Assembly: GCA_016756855.1 (NCBI GenBank)
Contig: JAESPD010000004.1
Span: 53,501-117,500, forward strand
DNA: 64,000 bases
Reading direction: 5' to 3'
From: a gamma proteobacterium endosymbiont of Lamellibrachia anaximandri
GTDB taxonomy: Bacteria; Pseudomonadota; Gammaproteobacteria; Chromatiales; Chromatiaceae
The notes below the pieces were generated by a model. The model was not told the origin of the DNA. It saw only the letters and a program-made list of their open reading frames with translations, and searched no databases. This document shows positions 27,489 through 37,138 of this stretch, in pieces. The position numbers and the translations under genes were made by a program. Every line of letters begins with the position of its first letter. The stretch's first letter is position 1.

Positions 27489-29069
27489 ATGAAGATGCGT
27501 ATCCTGCTGCTGACCATTTTCGGACTCTCTGGCCTTTTTGATGCGGGTCAGAGTGTCGCCGCGGTTGATGCTGCGGCGCTATATAAAACGCACTGTGCCG
27601 AGTGTCATGGCCCGGGCCGGCTTGGAATCATCGGACCTGCGTTGCTGCCGCAAAACCTGAAGCGGCTGCGCAGGAAATCTGCCTTTCAAATGATCGAAAA
27701 CAGCCGTCCGGCTGTACAGATGCCGCCCTTCAAGGAGAAGCTCAACAAGGCGGAGATAGAGTCGCTGGTGGAGATGATCTATACCCCACTGAAGGTTATG
27801 CCCAAGTGGGGTATGGATGAAATCAAAGGGAGCCAGCTGGTCTACCATAGGCCGGGAGGACTGCCGGACAGACCCAAATTCGAGGCGGACATCGACAACC
27901 TCTTTATGGTGGTCGAGCTTGGGGATCACCACGCCACCCTGTTGAATGGGGATACCTTCGAACCGATCCATCGGTTGCCGACCCGATTTGCCCTGCATGG
28001 TGGACCCAAGTGGGCCGAAGGCGGCCGTTACATCTACTTCGCCTCCCGGGACGGCTGGATCAGTAAATTCGATGTCTTCAATCTGACCTATGCCGCCGAG
28101 GTGCGGGTTGGTATCAATACCCGTAATCTGGCGGTCTCCCACGATGGACGATATGTGATTGCCGCCAACTACCTGCCCCATTCACTGGTGGTGCTGGACG
28201 CACGTGACCTATCTCCGTTGAAGGTGATCGATGTGGCGGACGCAACCGGCACCTCTTCAAGGGTCAGCGCGGTCTATACGGCGGATCCGAGGGAGAGTTT
28301 TATCGCCGCGCTGAAGGATATCCCCGAGGTTTGGGAGATCGGTTATATGGACGAGCCACCGGCGGGTTTTTCCGGTTGGGTCCATGACTATCGGGAAGAC
28401 TCCGGGGATGCCCATAAAGAGGAACGGTTTCCGGTGCGCCGCATCGCGGTGGAGGGCTATCTGGATGACTTCTTCCTCACCCAGGAGTATGACCGGGTGA
28501 TCGGCACCTCACGGGGCTTGGACAAGGGGCTCGAAGGGAGTGCTGGGCAGGTTGTCGATCTCGACCTGAAGCGAGCCGTGGCACAGGTGACCCTGCCAGG
28601 CATGCCGCATCTGAGCTCCGCCATTACCTGGCAGTATCAGGGCCGAAACGTGTTGGCCACGCCAAATATCAAAAAACCGGAGGTCACCATTGTCGATACC
28701 GAAACCTGGGAGGTGGTCAAGCGGATTCCCACCCAGGGGCCTGGATTCTTCATGCGCAGCCATGAGAAGAGTCCCTACGCTTGGGTCGATGTCTTCTTCG
28801 GCCCCAACAGGGACCTGATGCATGTGATCGACAAGCAGACTCTGGAGATAGTAAAGACGCTGAAACCTGTGCCCGGAAAGACCTCGGCCCATGTCGAGTT
28901 CACCAAGGATGGCCGCTATGCCCTGGTCAGTATCTGGGATCTCGATGGTGCGCTGGTGATCTACGATGCCAGGACGCTTGAGGAGGTCAAGCGTCTGCCG
29001 ATGAAAAAACCTTCAGGTAAATACAACGTCCACAACAAACTGACCCGCTCCCGCGGAACCAGTCATTGA
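27489..29069 (+). CDS. nirN: NirN, cd1-like dihydro-heme d1 dehydrogenase
   Basis: 526 aa NirS-like with CAECH and cd1 propeller; follows nirJ. Confidence 0.88.
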   Translation: MKMRILLLTIFGLSGLFDAGQSVAAVDAAALYKTHCAECHGPGRLGIIGPALLPQNLKRLRRKSAFQMIENSRPAVQMPPFKEKLNKAEIESLVEMIYTPLKVMPKWGMDEIKGSQLVYHRPGGLPDRPKFEADIDNLFMVVELGDHHATLLNGDTFEPIHRLPTRFALHGGPKWAEGGRYIYFASRDGWISKFDVFNLTYAAEVRVGINTRNLAVSHDGRYVIAANYLPHSLVVLDARDLSPLKVIDVADATGTSSRVSAVYTADPRESFIAALKDIPEVWEIGYMDEPPAGFSGWVHDYREDSGDAHKEERFPVRRIAVEGYLDDFFLTQEYDRVIGTSRGLDKGLEGSAGQVVDLDLKRAVAQVTLPGMPHLSSAITWQYQGRNVLATPNIKKPEVTIVDTETWEVVKRIPTQGPGFFMRSHEKSPYAWVDVFFGPNRDLMHVIDKQTLEIVKTLKPVPGKTSAHVEFTKDGRYALVSIWDLDGALVIYDARTLEEVKRLPMKKPSGKYNVHNKLTRSRGTSH

Positions 29070-29076
29070 TCAGATG

Positions 29077-29496
29077 TTACTCTTTACGCGTGGGTATCTT
29101 CTCGGTGCGCCGAAAAAGACCTAGATTTTTTCCCGCCTCGGAGAGTCTGGCGATTCCGTCAGCGGAGACCTGCAGGGTGAAGACGGGTTTTTTGGTCTCA
29201 TCATCCGCAGAGATGCAATCCATGTGAATGCTGTCTGCGGTTGTCCCACCCCAGAAGCAGCGGAAAAGATGCTCTTTCCGGCCTGTAACAAAGAGCTCGG
29301 CCCGTCCCTCGAAAAGCACTTCGACCCTGGAGTAAGGCGACTCACTTCCCTCTGCGGGCACCCATATCCCCGAACCGGGATGCGCACTACAGCCGGCAAA
29401 AAGAGTGCTGGCGAGAAGGGTGAGAAATAGGTATTTGGTCTTTATAATCACAAGAGATTGTCCTGGTACTATTGACAGGGCGGCATTATAACTCAA
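29077..29496 (-). CDS. Hypothetical lipoprotein-like protein
   Basis: 139 aa; LFLTLLASTLFAGCSAHPGSG lipobox-like. Confidence 0.55.
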   Translation of the reverse strand: MSYNAALSIVPGQSLVIIKTKYLFLTLLASTLFAGCSAHPGSGIWVPAEGSESPYSRVEVLFEGRAELFVTGRKEHLFRCFWGGTTADSIHMDCISADDETKKPVFTLQVSADGIARLSEAGKNLGLFRRTEKIPTRKE

Positions 29497-29530
29497 GTTT
29501 CAGATTTTGCGGTGTTGGTTGGCATGAGGT

Positions 29531-29779
29531 GTGGCTTCTCTAAATGTGACGACCGTAGGGTGCCGCCTGTGCGTAAAGAGGGATAACCGATTGGGCGAAG
29601 TAAACTGTCTCTACTGCGGTAAAAAGATAGCGGAAGATATTGCCGAGTGTCCTCACTGCGGCGCAGTCTCCCACTTTCAGAAAAAAGGCTATCGTGCCGG
29701 GGCGCGGAAAAAATTTGTTCTGCTTTTCATCGCTTTGGCGGTTTTCTGCCTGTATTTTATCTTCTGGCTGCCAAGGTAG
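29531..29779 (+). CDS. Small zinc-ribbon membrane protein
   Basis: CLYCGKKIAEDIAECPHCGAVSHF plus C-terminal TM; true start may be TTG near 29591. Confidence 0.7.
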   Translation: MASLNVTTVGCRLCVKRDNRLGEVNCLYCGKKIAEDIAECPHCGAVSHFQKKGYRAGARKKFVLLFIALAVFCLYFIFWLPR

Positions 29780-29794
29780 ACCCAAGGGGTTTTT

Positions 29795-30352
29795 ATGAAT
29801 ATTCGGTTACGTAATTTTTTCCCGTTGCTCGTGGCTGGTTGTCTCAGTTTGAATGCTGTTGCGGCGGATGGTCAAGGCTATAAATTACTGAAGGTGGAGG
29901 ATGGCGACACGCTGGTTGTAGCGCTTGCCGGCGGTCCTGAGCGTATACAGCTGGCTGGAATCGACGCGCCGGAAGATACCCCTAATCCCAAGTTGCAGCG
30001 GGATGTCCAGCGTACCGGTCTGAGTGAGCAGGTTCTGCTGTCGATAGGGGAGGTCTCTACTGCCCATCTCAGGCACCTTGTGTCACCAGGTCAACAGGTG
30101 ATGCTGAGTGGAAATTTGGATCGTCGTGATAAATATGGGCGTATTTCACTGGTGGTGATGGGTGATCAGGGCAATAGTCTGAATGAGAAGATGGTGGCTG
30201 ATGGTTTTGCGGTGGTGCTCAATCGTTATCCGCTGGACAGTGCTTTTCGGGGCCGGTTGAAGAAGATGGAGGGGGAGGCGTTTGATCAGAAGCGTGGCTT
30301 GTGGGGAGAGTATCGTGAGATTGCCATGCGTTGGGGAAATCGGGGCGAATAG
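29795..30352 (+). CDS. Thermonuclease (SNase-like) family protein
   Basis: LKVEDGDTLVVAL..RIQLAGIDAPED..RDKYGRISLVVMGDQGNSLNEKMVADGFAVV. Confidence 0.88.
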   Translation: MNIRLRNFFPLLVAGCLSLNAVAADGQGYKLLKVEDGDTLVVALAGGPERIQLAGIDAPEDTPNPKLQRDVQRTGLSEQVLLSIGEVSTAHLRHLVSPGQQVMLSGNLDRRDKYGRISLVVMGDQGNSLNEKMVADGFAVVLNRYPLDSAFRGRLKKMEGEAFDQKRGLWGEYREIAMRWGNRGE

Positions 30353-30485
30353 CTGCCTATCTGCTTGAGCAGCAGGGATGTTTAATGGGTATCCCCTATC
30401 ATCCAGATTGATATTTTACGATGCGTTTTGGAAGGATGTCCCGGATAATTTAACCGATTAACCCTTTATCGAGCTATAGAAAATC

Positions 30486-31604
30486 ATGACCAAGCAGAAA
30501 TTATTCTCCATTGCCTCCATGGTTTTGGTCTTTATGCCCTTGGCGCAGGCAGATTCATCTCCAACAGTTGCCTCTTTGGGTGAGAAGCTTTTTTTCGACA
30601 GCAATCTCTCCAACCCGCCCGGACAGTCCTGTGCCAGCTGTCATTTACCTGGGGCTGGTTTTGCCGACCCTGACCGTGAACTGCCGGTTTCTCGTGGGGT
30701 GCATCCAGACCGCTTCGGCGACCGCAACACACCTACGGCGGCTTATGCGCTCTACAGTCCCGCCTTCCACTTTGATGAAAAGCAGGGGCTGTATGTTGGT
30801 GGCCAATTCTGGGACGGTCGAGCCGCCACATTGGAAGAACAGGCCAAAGGCCCCTTCTTGAACCCGGTTGAAATGGCCAACGCGGATTCTGCTGCAGTCG
30901 TTGAGAAGGTCCGGCAGGCCTCTTACGCCAAAGAATTTGATCGCTTATTTGGCAAGGGAAGCCTCAAGGTGGTGAAGCAGGCATATGATCACATTGCAAC
31001 AGCCATCGCCGCCTTTGAACGCAGCGAGCGATTCCACCCCTTTACCTCCAAGTATGACTACTATCTCGCAGGCAAGGTTGAACTGACCAAGCAGGAGAAA
31101 CGTGGATTGGAACTGTTCGATGCCGGGGATAAGGGTAACTGCGCAGCCTGCCACACGAGTCAGGTGGGAGAGAATGGTCAGCCACCCCTGTTTACCGATT
31201 TCACCTATGACAATCTGGGCGTACCGCGGAATGACGAGAGCCCCTTCTACACCCAACCCGCCCGCTTCAATTCCAATGGGGCCGAAGTGATCGATATCGG
31301 TCTGGCGAAGACCACGGGTCGTGATGCGGATAAGGGGAAATTCAAGGTTTCCACGCTACGTAATATCGCGCTGACGCCACCCTACATGCACAATGGAAAA
31401 CTGAAAACCCTGCGTGAAGTCGTGGTGTTCTACAGCACCCGGGATATCCGCTCTGACTGGGGCAAGCCTGAAGTGGCAGAAAACGTCAACATAAAGGAAC
31501 TGGGTAATCTGGGCCTGACCAATGGCGAGATAGATGCCATCGTTGCCTTCATGAAGACTCTGACGGATGGGTATCAACTCGACACCAACTCCGCAAAGCA
31601 TTGA
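30486..31604 (+). CDS. Diheme cytochrome c peroxidase / MauG family
   Basis: 372 aa, CASCH and CAACH, LGEKLFFDSNLS, TLRNIALTPPYMHNGKLKTLREVV. Confidence 0.92.
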   Translation: MTKQKLFSIASMVLVFMPLAQADSSPTVASLGEKLFFDSNLSNPPGQSCASCHLPGAGFADPDRELPVSRGVHPDRFGDRNTPTAAYALYSPAFHFDEKQGLYVGGQFWDGRAATLEEQAKGPFLNPVEMANADSAAVVEKVRQASYAKEFDRLFGKGSLKVVKQAYDHIATAIAAFERSERFHPFTSKYDYYLAGKVELTKQEKRGLELFDAGDKGNCAACHTSQVGENGQPPLFTDFTYDNLGVPRNDESPFYTQPARFNSNGAEVIDIGLAKTTGRDADKGKFKVSTLRNIALTPPYMHNGKLKTLREVVVFYSTRDIRSDWGKPEVAENVNIKELGNLGLTNGEIDAIVAFMKTLTDGYQLDTNSAKH

Positions 31605-31691
31605 ATAAGCCCACAGGGGTTGTTGGGCGGGGGGCGGGCGTGGATTTGGCGACAATAAGACTTTGATTCCAACTCTATGGAGAGTCGTTCG

Positions 31692-33413
31692 ATGAAAATA
31701 CAGAGTGGTTTGCGATTACAGCAAGTAACAATGATCAGTCTTCTTCTCATGGCTGCAAGCGCTGGCATGGCCAATTCACTCGAATGTCCTCCCAGCACTG
31801 AAGCACTGACCACGAAAGACTCACAGATCCCCTTGGATGAACTTGAAATACGCCTTAAACCTTTGGTTCGCTGTGAACTTGCCGAGGAGGCAAAGGGATG
31901 GATGACGTTGTTGAAGAGCAAAGTCCAGGAGATAAGCGGCGAGGAGCTGGTTGCCAAACACAAGAAAACCGAAATGAAGGCGGTCGAGGTGGCGCTGGAC
32001 GCCCTGGAAGATGCCAAGGATGCTATAGAGGAGGTTCCTGAGGCCACAAAGGGGGAGTCTGAGTCGACAGCTGCCGGTCAGGAAGAGGCAGAGATGGCGG
32101 TTGCCGAGGCTCACAAACAGATAAAAGAGGTCATGGGGGATCAGGAGGAGATAGAGGATGCGGTGGATTCCAGTATCGCCAAGAAGGTCCTCGAAAAAAG
32201 TGAAACAGAGACCGGAGTCGACAGTAAATTGGGAAAACAGATACTCCAGGATGAAAAGTCCGCCACCAAACAACTGGACAAGATTGACACAAAGGAACTT
32301 CAGGATCAGGAGACCTTAAAAAAGGTGACGGACGCAGCGGTTCAGTTGGCGGATTCGAAATCGGAGATCCGGAAATCACTGCTTGAGCACGTCAACCAGT
32401 TATATGCGGAAAGGACCGCGTTGATCGATCGCGCCAATCTGGTGATCAACGCATTTGAAGAGAAGGGGGCGGCTGAGGAGCCGATCACGGAATACAGGCA
32501 GTACATCAAAGCCGTATCAGGCCTTAAGGTTGATGTCTCCGATGTTGACGCTACATTGGCTGCCCTCAAAGGCTGGCTTATGTCTAAGGAGGGTGGCCTG
32601 CGCTGGGGTAAAAATATCGCTATTTTCGTTGTTACGGTGCTGGCGTTTTACTTCCTTTCCGTCGTCGTTGGGCGGGCAGCAGAGCGAGGGTTCAAAGCTT
32701 CGCGTCACACTTCTGCACTGTTGTCTGACTTCCTTACGAAAGCAATAAGCCGGGGAATTATCGTACTAGGTGTTCTTATCGGTCTGGCGGCGCTTGAGGT
32801 GAATATCGGCCCGGTCCTCGCGGTGATCGGCGCATTGGGCTTTGTTGTAGCTTTTGCCCTGCAGAGCTCCCTGGGTAATTTTGCCAGTGGTATACTCATC
32901 CTGCTCTACCGCCCTTTTGATGTAGGAGATCTGGTCGAGGTCTCCGGTGTATTGGGTAAAGTGTCTTCGATGAATCTTCTCTCCACCCATATTAAAACAC
33001 CCGACAACAAGTCCGTTATCATTTCCAACAATGCCATCTGGGGCAATGTGATAACCAATGCCACTGCGACGAACAAGCGGCGCGTAGACATGGTTTTCGG
33101 TATCGGCTATCAGGACGATATCGGCAAGGCGCAACGGATCATGGAGGACATCCTCTCATCCCATGAGTTGGTGCTGAAAGATCCGGAGCCTGTGGTTCGG
33201 CTTCATGAACTGGCGGACTCCTCGGTGAATTTTGTCTGCCGCCCCTGGATTCGGGCAGAGAACTACTGGGATGTCTACTGGGATGTCACCAGGGCGGTGA
33301 AGGAGCGTTTCGATGCGGAAGAGATCTCCATCCCATATCCGCAGCGGGATGTTCACCTGTTCACTGAACAGACTGCCGGGACGGAAATTCTGCCTGACAA
33401 AAACAGTTCCTAA
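31692..33413 (+). CDS. MscS-family mechanosensitive channel with long coiled-coil N-terminus
   Basis: GPVLAVIGALGFVVAFALQSSLGNFASGILILLYRPFDVGDLVEV; N-term Glu/Lys-rich. Confidence 0.92.
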   Translation: MKIQSGLRLQQVTMISLLLMAASAGMANSLECPPSTEALTTKDSQIPLDELEIRLKPLVRCELAEEAKGWMTLLKSKVQEISGEELVAKHKKTEMKAVEVALDALEDAKDAIEEVPEATKGESESTAAGQEEAEMAVAEAHKQIKEVMGDQEEIEDAVDSSIAKKVLEKSETETGVDSKLGKQILQDEKSATKQLDKIDTKELQDQETLKKVTDAAVQLADSKSEIRKSLLEHVNQLYAERTALIDRANLVINAFEEKGAAEEPITEYRQYIKAVSGLKVDVSDVDATLAALKGWLMSKEGGLRWGKNIAIFVVTVLAFYFLSVVVGRAAERGFKASRHTSALLSDFLTKAISRGIIVLGVLIGLAALEVNIGPVLAVIGALGFVVAFALQSSLGNFASGILILLYRPFDVGDLVEVSGVLGKVSSMNLLSTHIKTPDNKSVIISNNAIWGNVITNATATNKRRVDMVFGIGYQDDIGKAQRIMEDILSSHELVLKDPEPVVRLHELADSSVNFVCRPWIRAENYWDVYWDVTRAVKERFDAEEISIPYPQRDVHLFTEQTAGTEILPDKNSS

Positions 33414-33587
33414 TACTCAATAAACGGGTTCAGAGCTCTTGGTTGAAAACAGGGATTAAGCGAGAGCCATTTTGGCCATTGCTCAAAGAATCTCCTCGAT
33501 TGGATAGACATAGAGTAGAGATAGAAGAGCGTCAGGGAGATTGCCAGGATATAGCGGGGCACCGCAGTTAGAGCTCTCTTTAATCAA

Positions 33588-33628
33588 CAGAAGACCCAAT
33601 GCCTGTCTTGCGCTGGGTCTTCTGTTTT
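33588..33628. terminator. Bidirectional terminator hairpin
   Basis: CAGAAGACCCA...TGGGTCTTCTG followed by TTTT, between convergent genes. Confidence 0.7.
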
Positions 33629-33638
33629 CAGCAGTTTG

Positions 33639-34301
33639 CTAATCGCTCTCTTTCATTACACCCGGTTCATCTGCCTTAAGATAGGCCAACTCCTCTTCCG
33701 ACAGTTCAACGTCGTCGTAGCCGGTGATCATCGGTTTCACATGATCGATGAATGAGTGGCCTGTCGTCAGCAGATAGATGTGGGCGATGACGAACAGCAG
33801 GACTGCGAGTGCTGCGATGGTATGGGCCAGCGCAATGGGTCCAAGTCCTATCCAGCTGAAAATCTCCCCCTGTCCAAAACTGATCAGCAGGTAGGCGATG
33901 CCGGATATCCAGATTGCAGGAAAGATCACGATCTTGACCATAAGATAGGTCAGCGCCTGCAAGGGGTTATGCTTGCGCCGGTAGGTCTTCCGATATGGAT
34001 GGTGCTCCCCTTTGAAAATGCCGAAGGCGTAAAAGCGGGCAACCTTGATGAAGTTATCGGCGGTTGGGATATAGTGACGCCACTGTCCTGTTGTGAAGAG
34101 CCAGAAGACGGCGAATGCCCAGAGCGCCAACAACACCAGCGCGGCCCATGTGTGTACAGTGACGGCATCACCAAACTCGATCAGATTATAGACGCCATGT
34201 ACGGCAAATCCACTGAACAGCAGGGTGAAGATGAGCGCCATCTGGCTCCAGTGCCAGAGTCGTTCAAACCGTTTGAAGACCAGAATCTTATGCATTGTCA
34301 T
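33639..34301 (-). CDS. Cytochrome b561-like membrane subunit
   Basis: 220 aa, KRFERLWHWSQMALIFTLLFSGFAVHG; overlaps octaheme cytochrome gene. Confidence 0.87.
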   Translation of the reverse strand: MTMHKILVFKRFERLWHWSQMALIFTLLFSGFAVHGVYNLIEFGDAVTVHTWAALVLLALWAFAVFWLFTTGQWRHYIPTADNFIKVARFYAFGIFKGEHHPYRKTYRRKHNPLQALTYLMVKIVIFPAIWISGIAYLLISFGQGEIFSWIGLGPIALAHTIAALAVLLFVIAHIYLLTTGHSFIDHVKPMITGYDDVELSEEELAYLKADEPGVMKESD

Positions 34302-36007
34302 CAGACTTTCCTCCTGCGGGTGGCGATCAAGCGCAACGCGCCGTGTCCAAGTACCCCACCCAGGGTGCCGAGAACTGCCAACAAACCGATAAGATCGAGC
34401 ATTTCATTCTTGCCTCTACCCGGCATATAGAAACCCTCAAGATGATCGAGTCTGCCATCATGTGAATGACAGCTGGAACAACTCAGTGCGTCGTCTTTTG
34501 GCGCCACCATGTGGTTGATGGGCCAGTAGGAGTAGGTTTCGATAAACCCCCATTCACCACTGTAAGGAATATCGTTTTTCTTCATTCCGGCCTCTATTGC
34601 CTTGCCGAAATCGTAGTTGCCCCAGAGGGCACTATCATCATTCCCCCAAAGATGCATATAGGGCAGCGTGTTGTTGCCCTTGTCGTAGGGTTGTGTGCTG
34701 TGCATGCGTTTGAACGGGTAGATGCGTGAACCTGGGTCATCATGGGAGCCGGAAAAGCTGTTGATGTCGATCGGGCCTTTTGATGGATCAAACTTGGTGG
34801 CGATCGTGGTGTAGTTCATGGTGCCGTCAAACCAAGCGTACAGCGGCTCAAGGTCTTCCGCATAGGTGAAGGTGCCCTTGATCGACTTGTAGGTGGCGCG
34901 ATGATGGCCATCGCCCTGGGTATACTCCTTCAGCTTAAAGCCCTCGCCATCTTTCAGTTTGCCCATAGTGCGCCAGTCCCAGTCGACCTCAGTGGCGACA
35001 CCGCCCCGGGCAATCGCTGGAATGTGGCAGGTTTCGCAGGCAACTGTTTGAGTATGGCTGTTGAGTTTGATTCCCTGGACCGACGTGATGGGATGAGGTG
35101 ATGCGCTGTGACAGCTTTCGCATGAAGCAACATCGCGTGGCATGCCTGGCTTGCCGGTGCCAGTCTCGTCGTTGACCAGCATCTCGTAGCGGCTACCTGC
35201 CCACTCATGCCCTTCGCCCACGTGGCAGGTAACACAGGAAAAGCCTTCGCCGGCTTCACTCATGTGTACATCGACCTCTTTGGGCGGGTCGAACAGCACA
35301 GATGAGAGATCGCCGTGTTTCACATTATCGCCGCCGCCGCCATAGAAGTGGCACTTGCCGCAGTTGTTGCGAGTCGGCATCTCAACGCTTTTGGCAACCG
35401 CAGCCCAGTCGATGGCTGGTTTGCCCTCAAACATGACGGAACAGGCCTTGTTGCCTTTCGATGTGGGTGTCTTGTAGTAGGTGCCGGTGGATTCGTGGCA
35501 GACCAGGCAGTCGATGTTGTCCTGGTTGGTGAAATCGAAATCCGGACTGTCCATGTTATAGCCGGCATGGCACTGGGCACACATGCCCTCATTGCCTCTT
35601 GCGTTGGTACAGAAGTTGTTGATCAACACACTCTTGCCAAGATGCTGGCCTGTCTTCGGATGTTTGTAGTTCCAGGTCCAGTGCTTGTTTTTCATGAACT
35701 GATGACCTGCCGTGTTGTGACACTCCAAACAGGCTTTGGTCACTTCAGGGCCGCTAAAAAATGGGCCTTGAAGTTCTTTTAATTTTGCGTGATCAGTGGT
35801 TGTCGTGCTCTCTTTTTTGGGTTTGATAATCGCATGGCGTTCATCCGTATCTGTATATTCGGAGATGCCCATTTCGATTTTTGGATCTGAGGAGGCCAGG
35901 GTTGCGGTTACCCAGCCAAGCGTCAGAATCAGAATAGAGAAGCTGAGAGATATATAAGTAAAGCGGTACACCCGGCGCCTGGAGGCCGGAGAAAAATGGT
36001 TACTCAT
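34301..36007 (-). CDS. Octaheme c-type cytochrome, tetrathionate reductase (OTR)-like family
   Basis: 568 aa; eight CXXCH (CLECH, CAQCH, CLVCH, CGKCH, CVTCH, CESCH, CETCH, CSSCH); NCGKCHFYGGGGDNVKHGDL. Confidence 0.88.
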   Translation of the reverse strand: MSNHFSPASRRRVYRFTYISLSFSILILTLGWVTATLASSDPKIEMGISEYTDTDERHAIIKPKKESTTTTDHAKLKELQGPFFSGPEVTKACLECHNTAGHQFMKNKHWTWNYKHPKTGQHLGKSVLINNFCTNARGNEGMCAQCHAGYNMDSPDFDFTNQDNIDCLVCHESTGTYYKTPTSKGNKACSVMFEGKPAIDWAAVAKSVEMPTRNNCGKCHFYGGGGDNVKHGDLSSVLFDPPKEVDVHMSEAGEGFSCVTCHVGEGHEWAGSRYEMLVNDETGTGKPGMPRDVASCESCHSASPHPITSVQGIKLNSHTQTVACETCHIPAIARGGVATEVDWDWRTMGKLKDGEGFKLKEYTQGDGHHRATYKSIKGTFTYAEDLEPLYAWFDGTMNYTTIATKFDPSKGPIDINSFSGSHDDPGSRIYPFKRMHSTQPYDKGNNTLPYMHLWGNDDSALWGNYDFGKAIEAGMKKNDIPYSGEWGFIETYSYWPINHMVAPKDDALSCSSCHSHDGRLDHLEGFYMPGRGKNEMLDLIGLLAVLGTLGGVLGHGALRLIATRRRKV

Positions 36008-36138
36008 CTTGACGATGTCCCCTTGTAAACACCAATCAGCGGCGCTGACAACGACAGATCTCTGCGGATCTATGCGGAGTGTAAATATACCTGCATTACA
36101 CCAAGGTTGGAGTCTACCCGTTTTTATTCGAAAAAATC

Positions 36139-36152
36139 ATGATATACATCAA
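36139..36152. promoter_or_regulatory. FNR/DNR-type box upstream of octaheme cytochrome
   Basis: Minus strand TTGAT-GTAT-ATCAT. Confidence 0.55.
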
Positions 36153-36177
36153 TGGGGAGGGGGCGTTTTAATCTCGC

Positions 36178-37020
36178 TTAAGGTGCAAGCACCTTTTTGA
36201 TGTCATACAGGGTGCGATGCACGCTGTGGCAGAGTGCGCAGCTCTGCACGGCCAGTGTTCCCAAATGGCGTCCTGTCTGCTTTTTCTCTCCTGCCTCGAT
36301 CGCCTGTTCAAGGGCGGCCAGGGATTTCTCTGTTTCAGTGCCGAGGATCCTTGATTTTTGGGCTTCATCCTTATGGCAGGATTCACAGCTCTGCCCGAGG
36401 TCATCAAGTCGCCGGCGAAGATCGCCAAGGCTGTCGAGTGCAGTCTGTTTTCTCTCATCCTCACTGGCTATCTTTACCCGGTTGAGCAGCAGGGTGAGAC
36501 GCTCCATCACCCTCTTATAAGGCTCCTCCTCCAGCGTTTCAGTATCCTCAACCCTGACTGCGCTGAAGTCCGGACTGCGATAGAGTGCAGCGGCTACGGC
36601 GCGATAGTCCCGATGGCAGGATCGGCAGCTGAGACCAAGTTTTCGCAGTGTGCTGGCGGCCTGTTTGTAATCGCCCTGTTCCGCCGCCTTTTGCAGTGCG
36701 TCCATCTGTTCGAGTTCCAGTTCATCCCGCCACTCCGGCACCATTTCACCAATCTTGCGGTAGTGCTGTGCCAGGCGTGTGGTCCACTTTTTGAGCCGCG
36801 CATGATCTTCCAGTGCCAAATAGTCGGAGACCGCCAGCATCTCGCGGCGCAGTTTGAACATGTTATGTAGCCAGACGTGACGTTTATTGGCCGGTTTATA
36901 CCACTGTGCCAAAGAGGCGGGGGGGAGTTGCAGATCTATTTCCCTCCCCTCGCTGGCGCAGGTTGATGAGAAGGATATCAGCGTGGCCAGCACGAGAAAA
37001 AAAAGTCTGGGTAAAATCAA
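36178..37020 (-). CDS. Triheme c-type cytochrome
   Basis: 280 aa; signal peptide; CRSCH, CESCH, CALCH. Confidence 0.82.
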   Translation of the reverse strand: MILPRLFFLVLATLISFSSTCASEGREIDLQLPPASLAQWYKPANKRHVWLHNMFKLRREMLAVSDYLALEDHARLKKWTTRLAQHYRKIGEMVPEWRDELELEQMDALQKAAEQGDYKQAASTLRKLGLSCRSCHRDYRAVAAALYRSPDFSAVRVEDTETLEEEPYKRVMERLTLLLNRVKIASEDERKQTALDSLGDLRRRLDDLGQSCESCHKDEAQKSRILGTETEKSLAALEQAIEAGEKKQTGRHLGTLAVQSCALCHSVHRTLYDIKKVLAP

Positions 37021-37138
37021 CTATCTGCTCCGGTTTTATGTCGATGGACAAGGCATTCAGTATCAGTCATATTGCCCGGCAGTGAACTTTGTTGCAATCG
37101 GCTTGGCGAGGGTCGCGTTGTCAAATCAGGAGAAAGAT

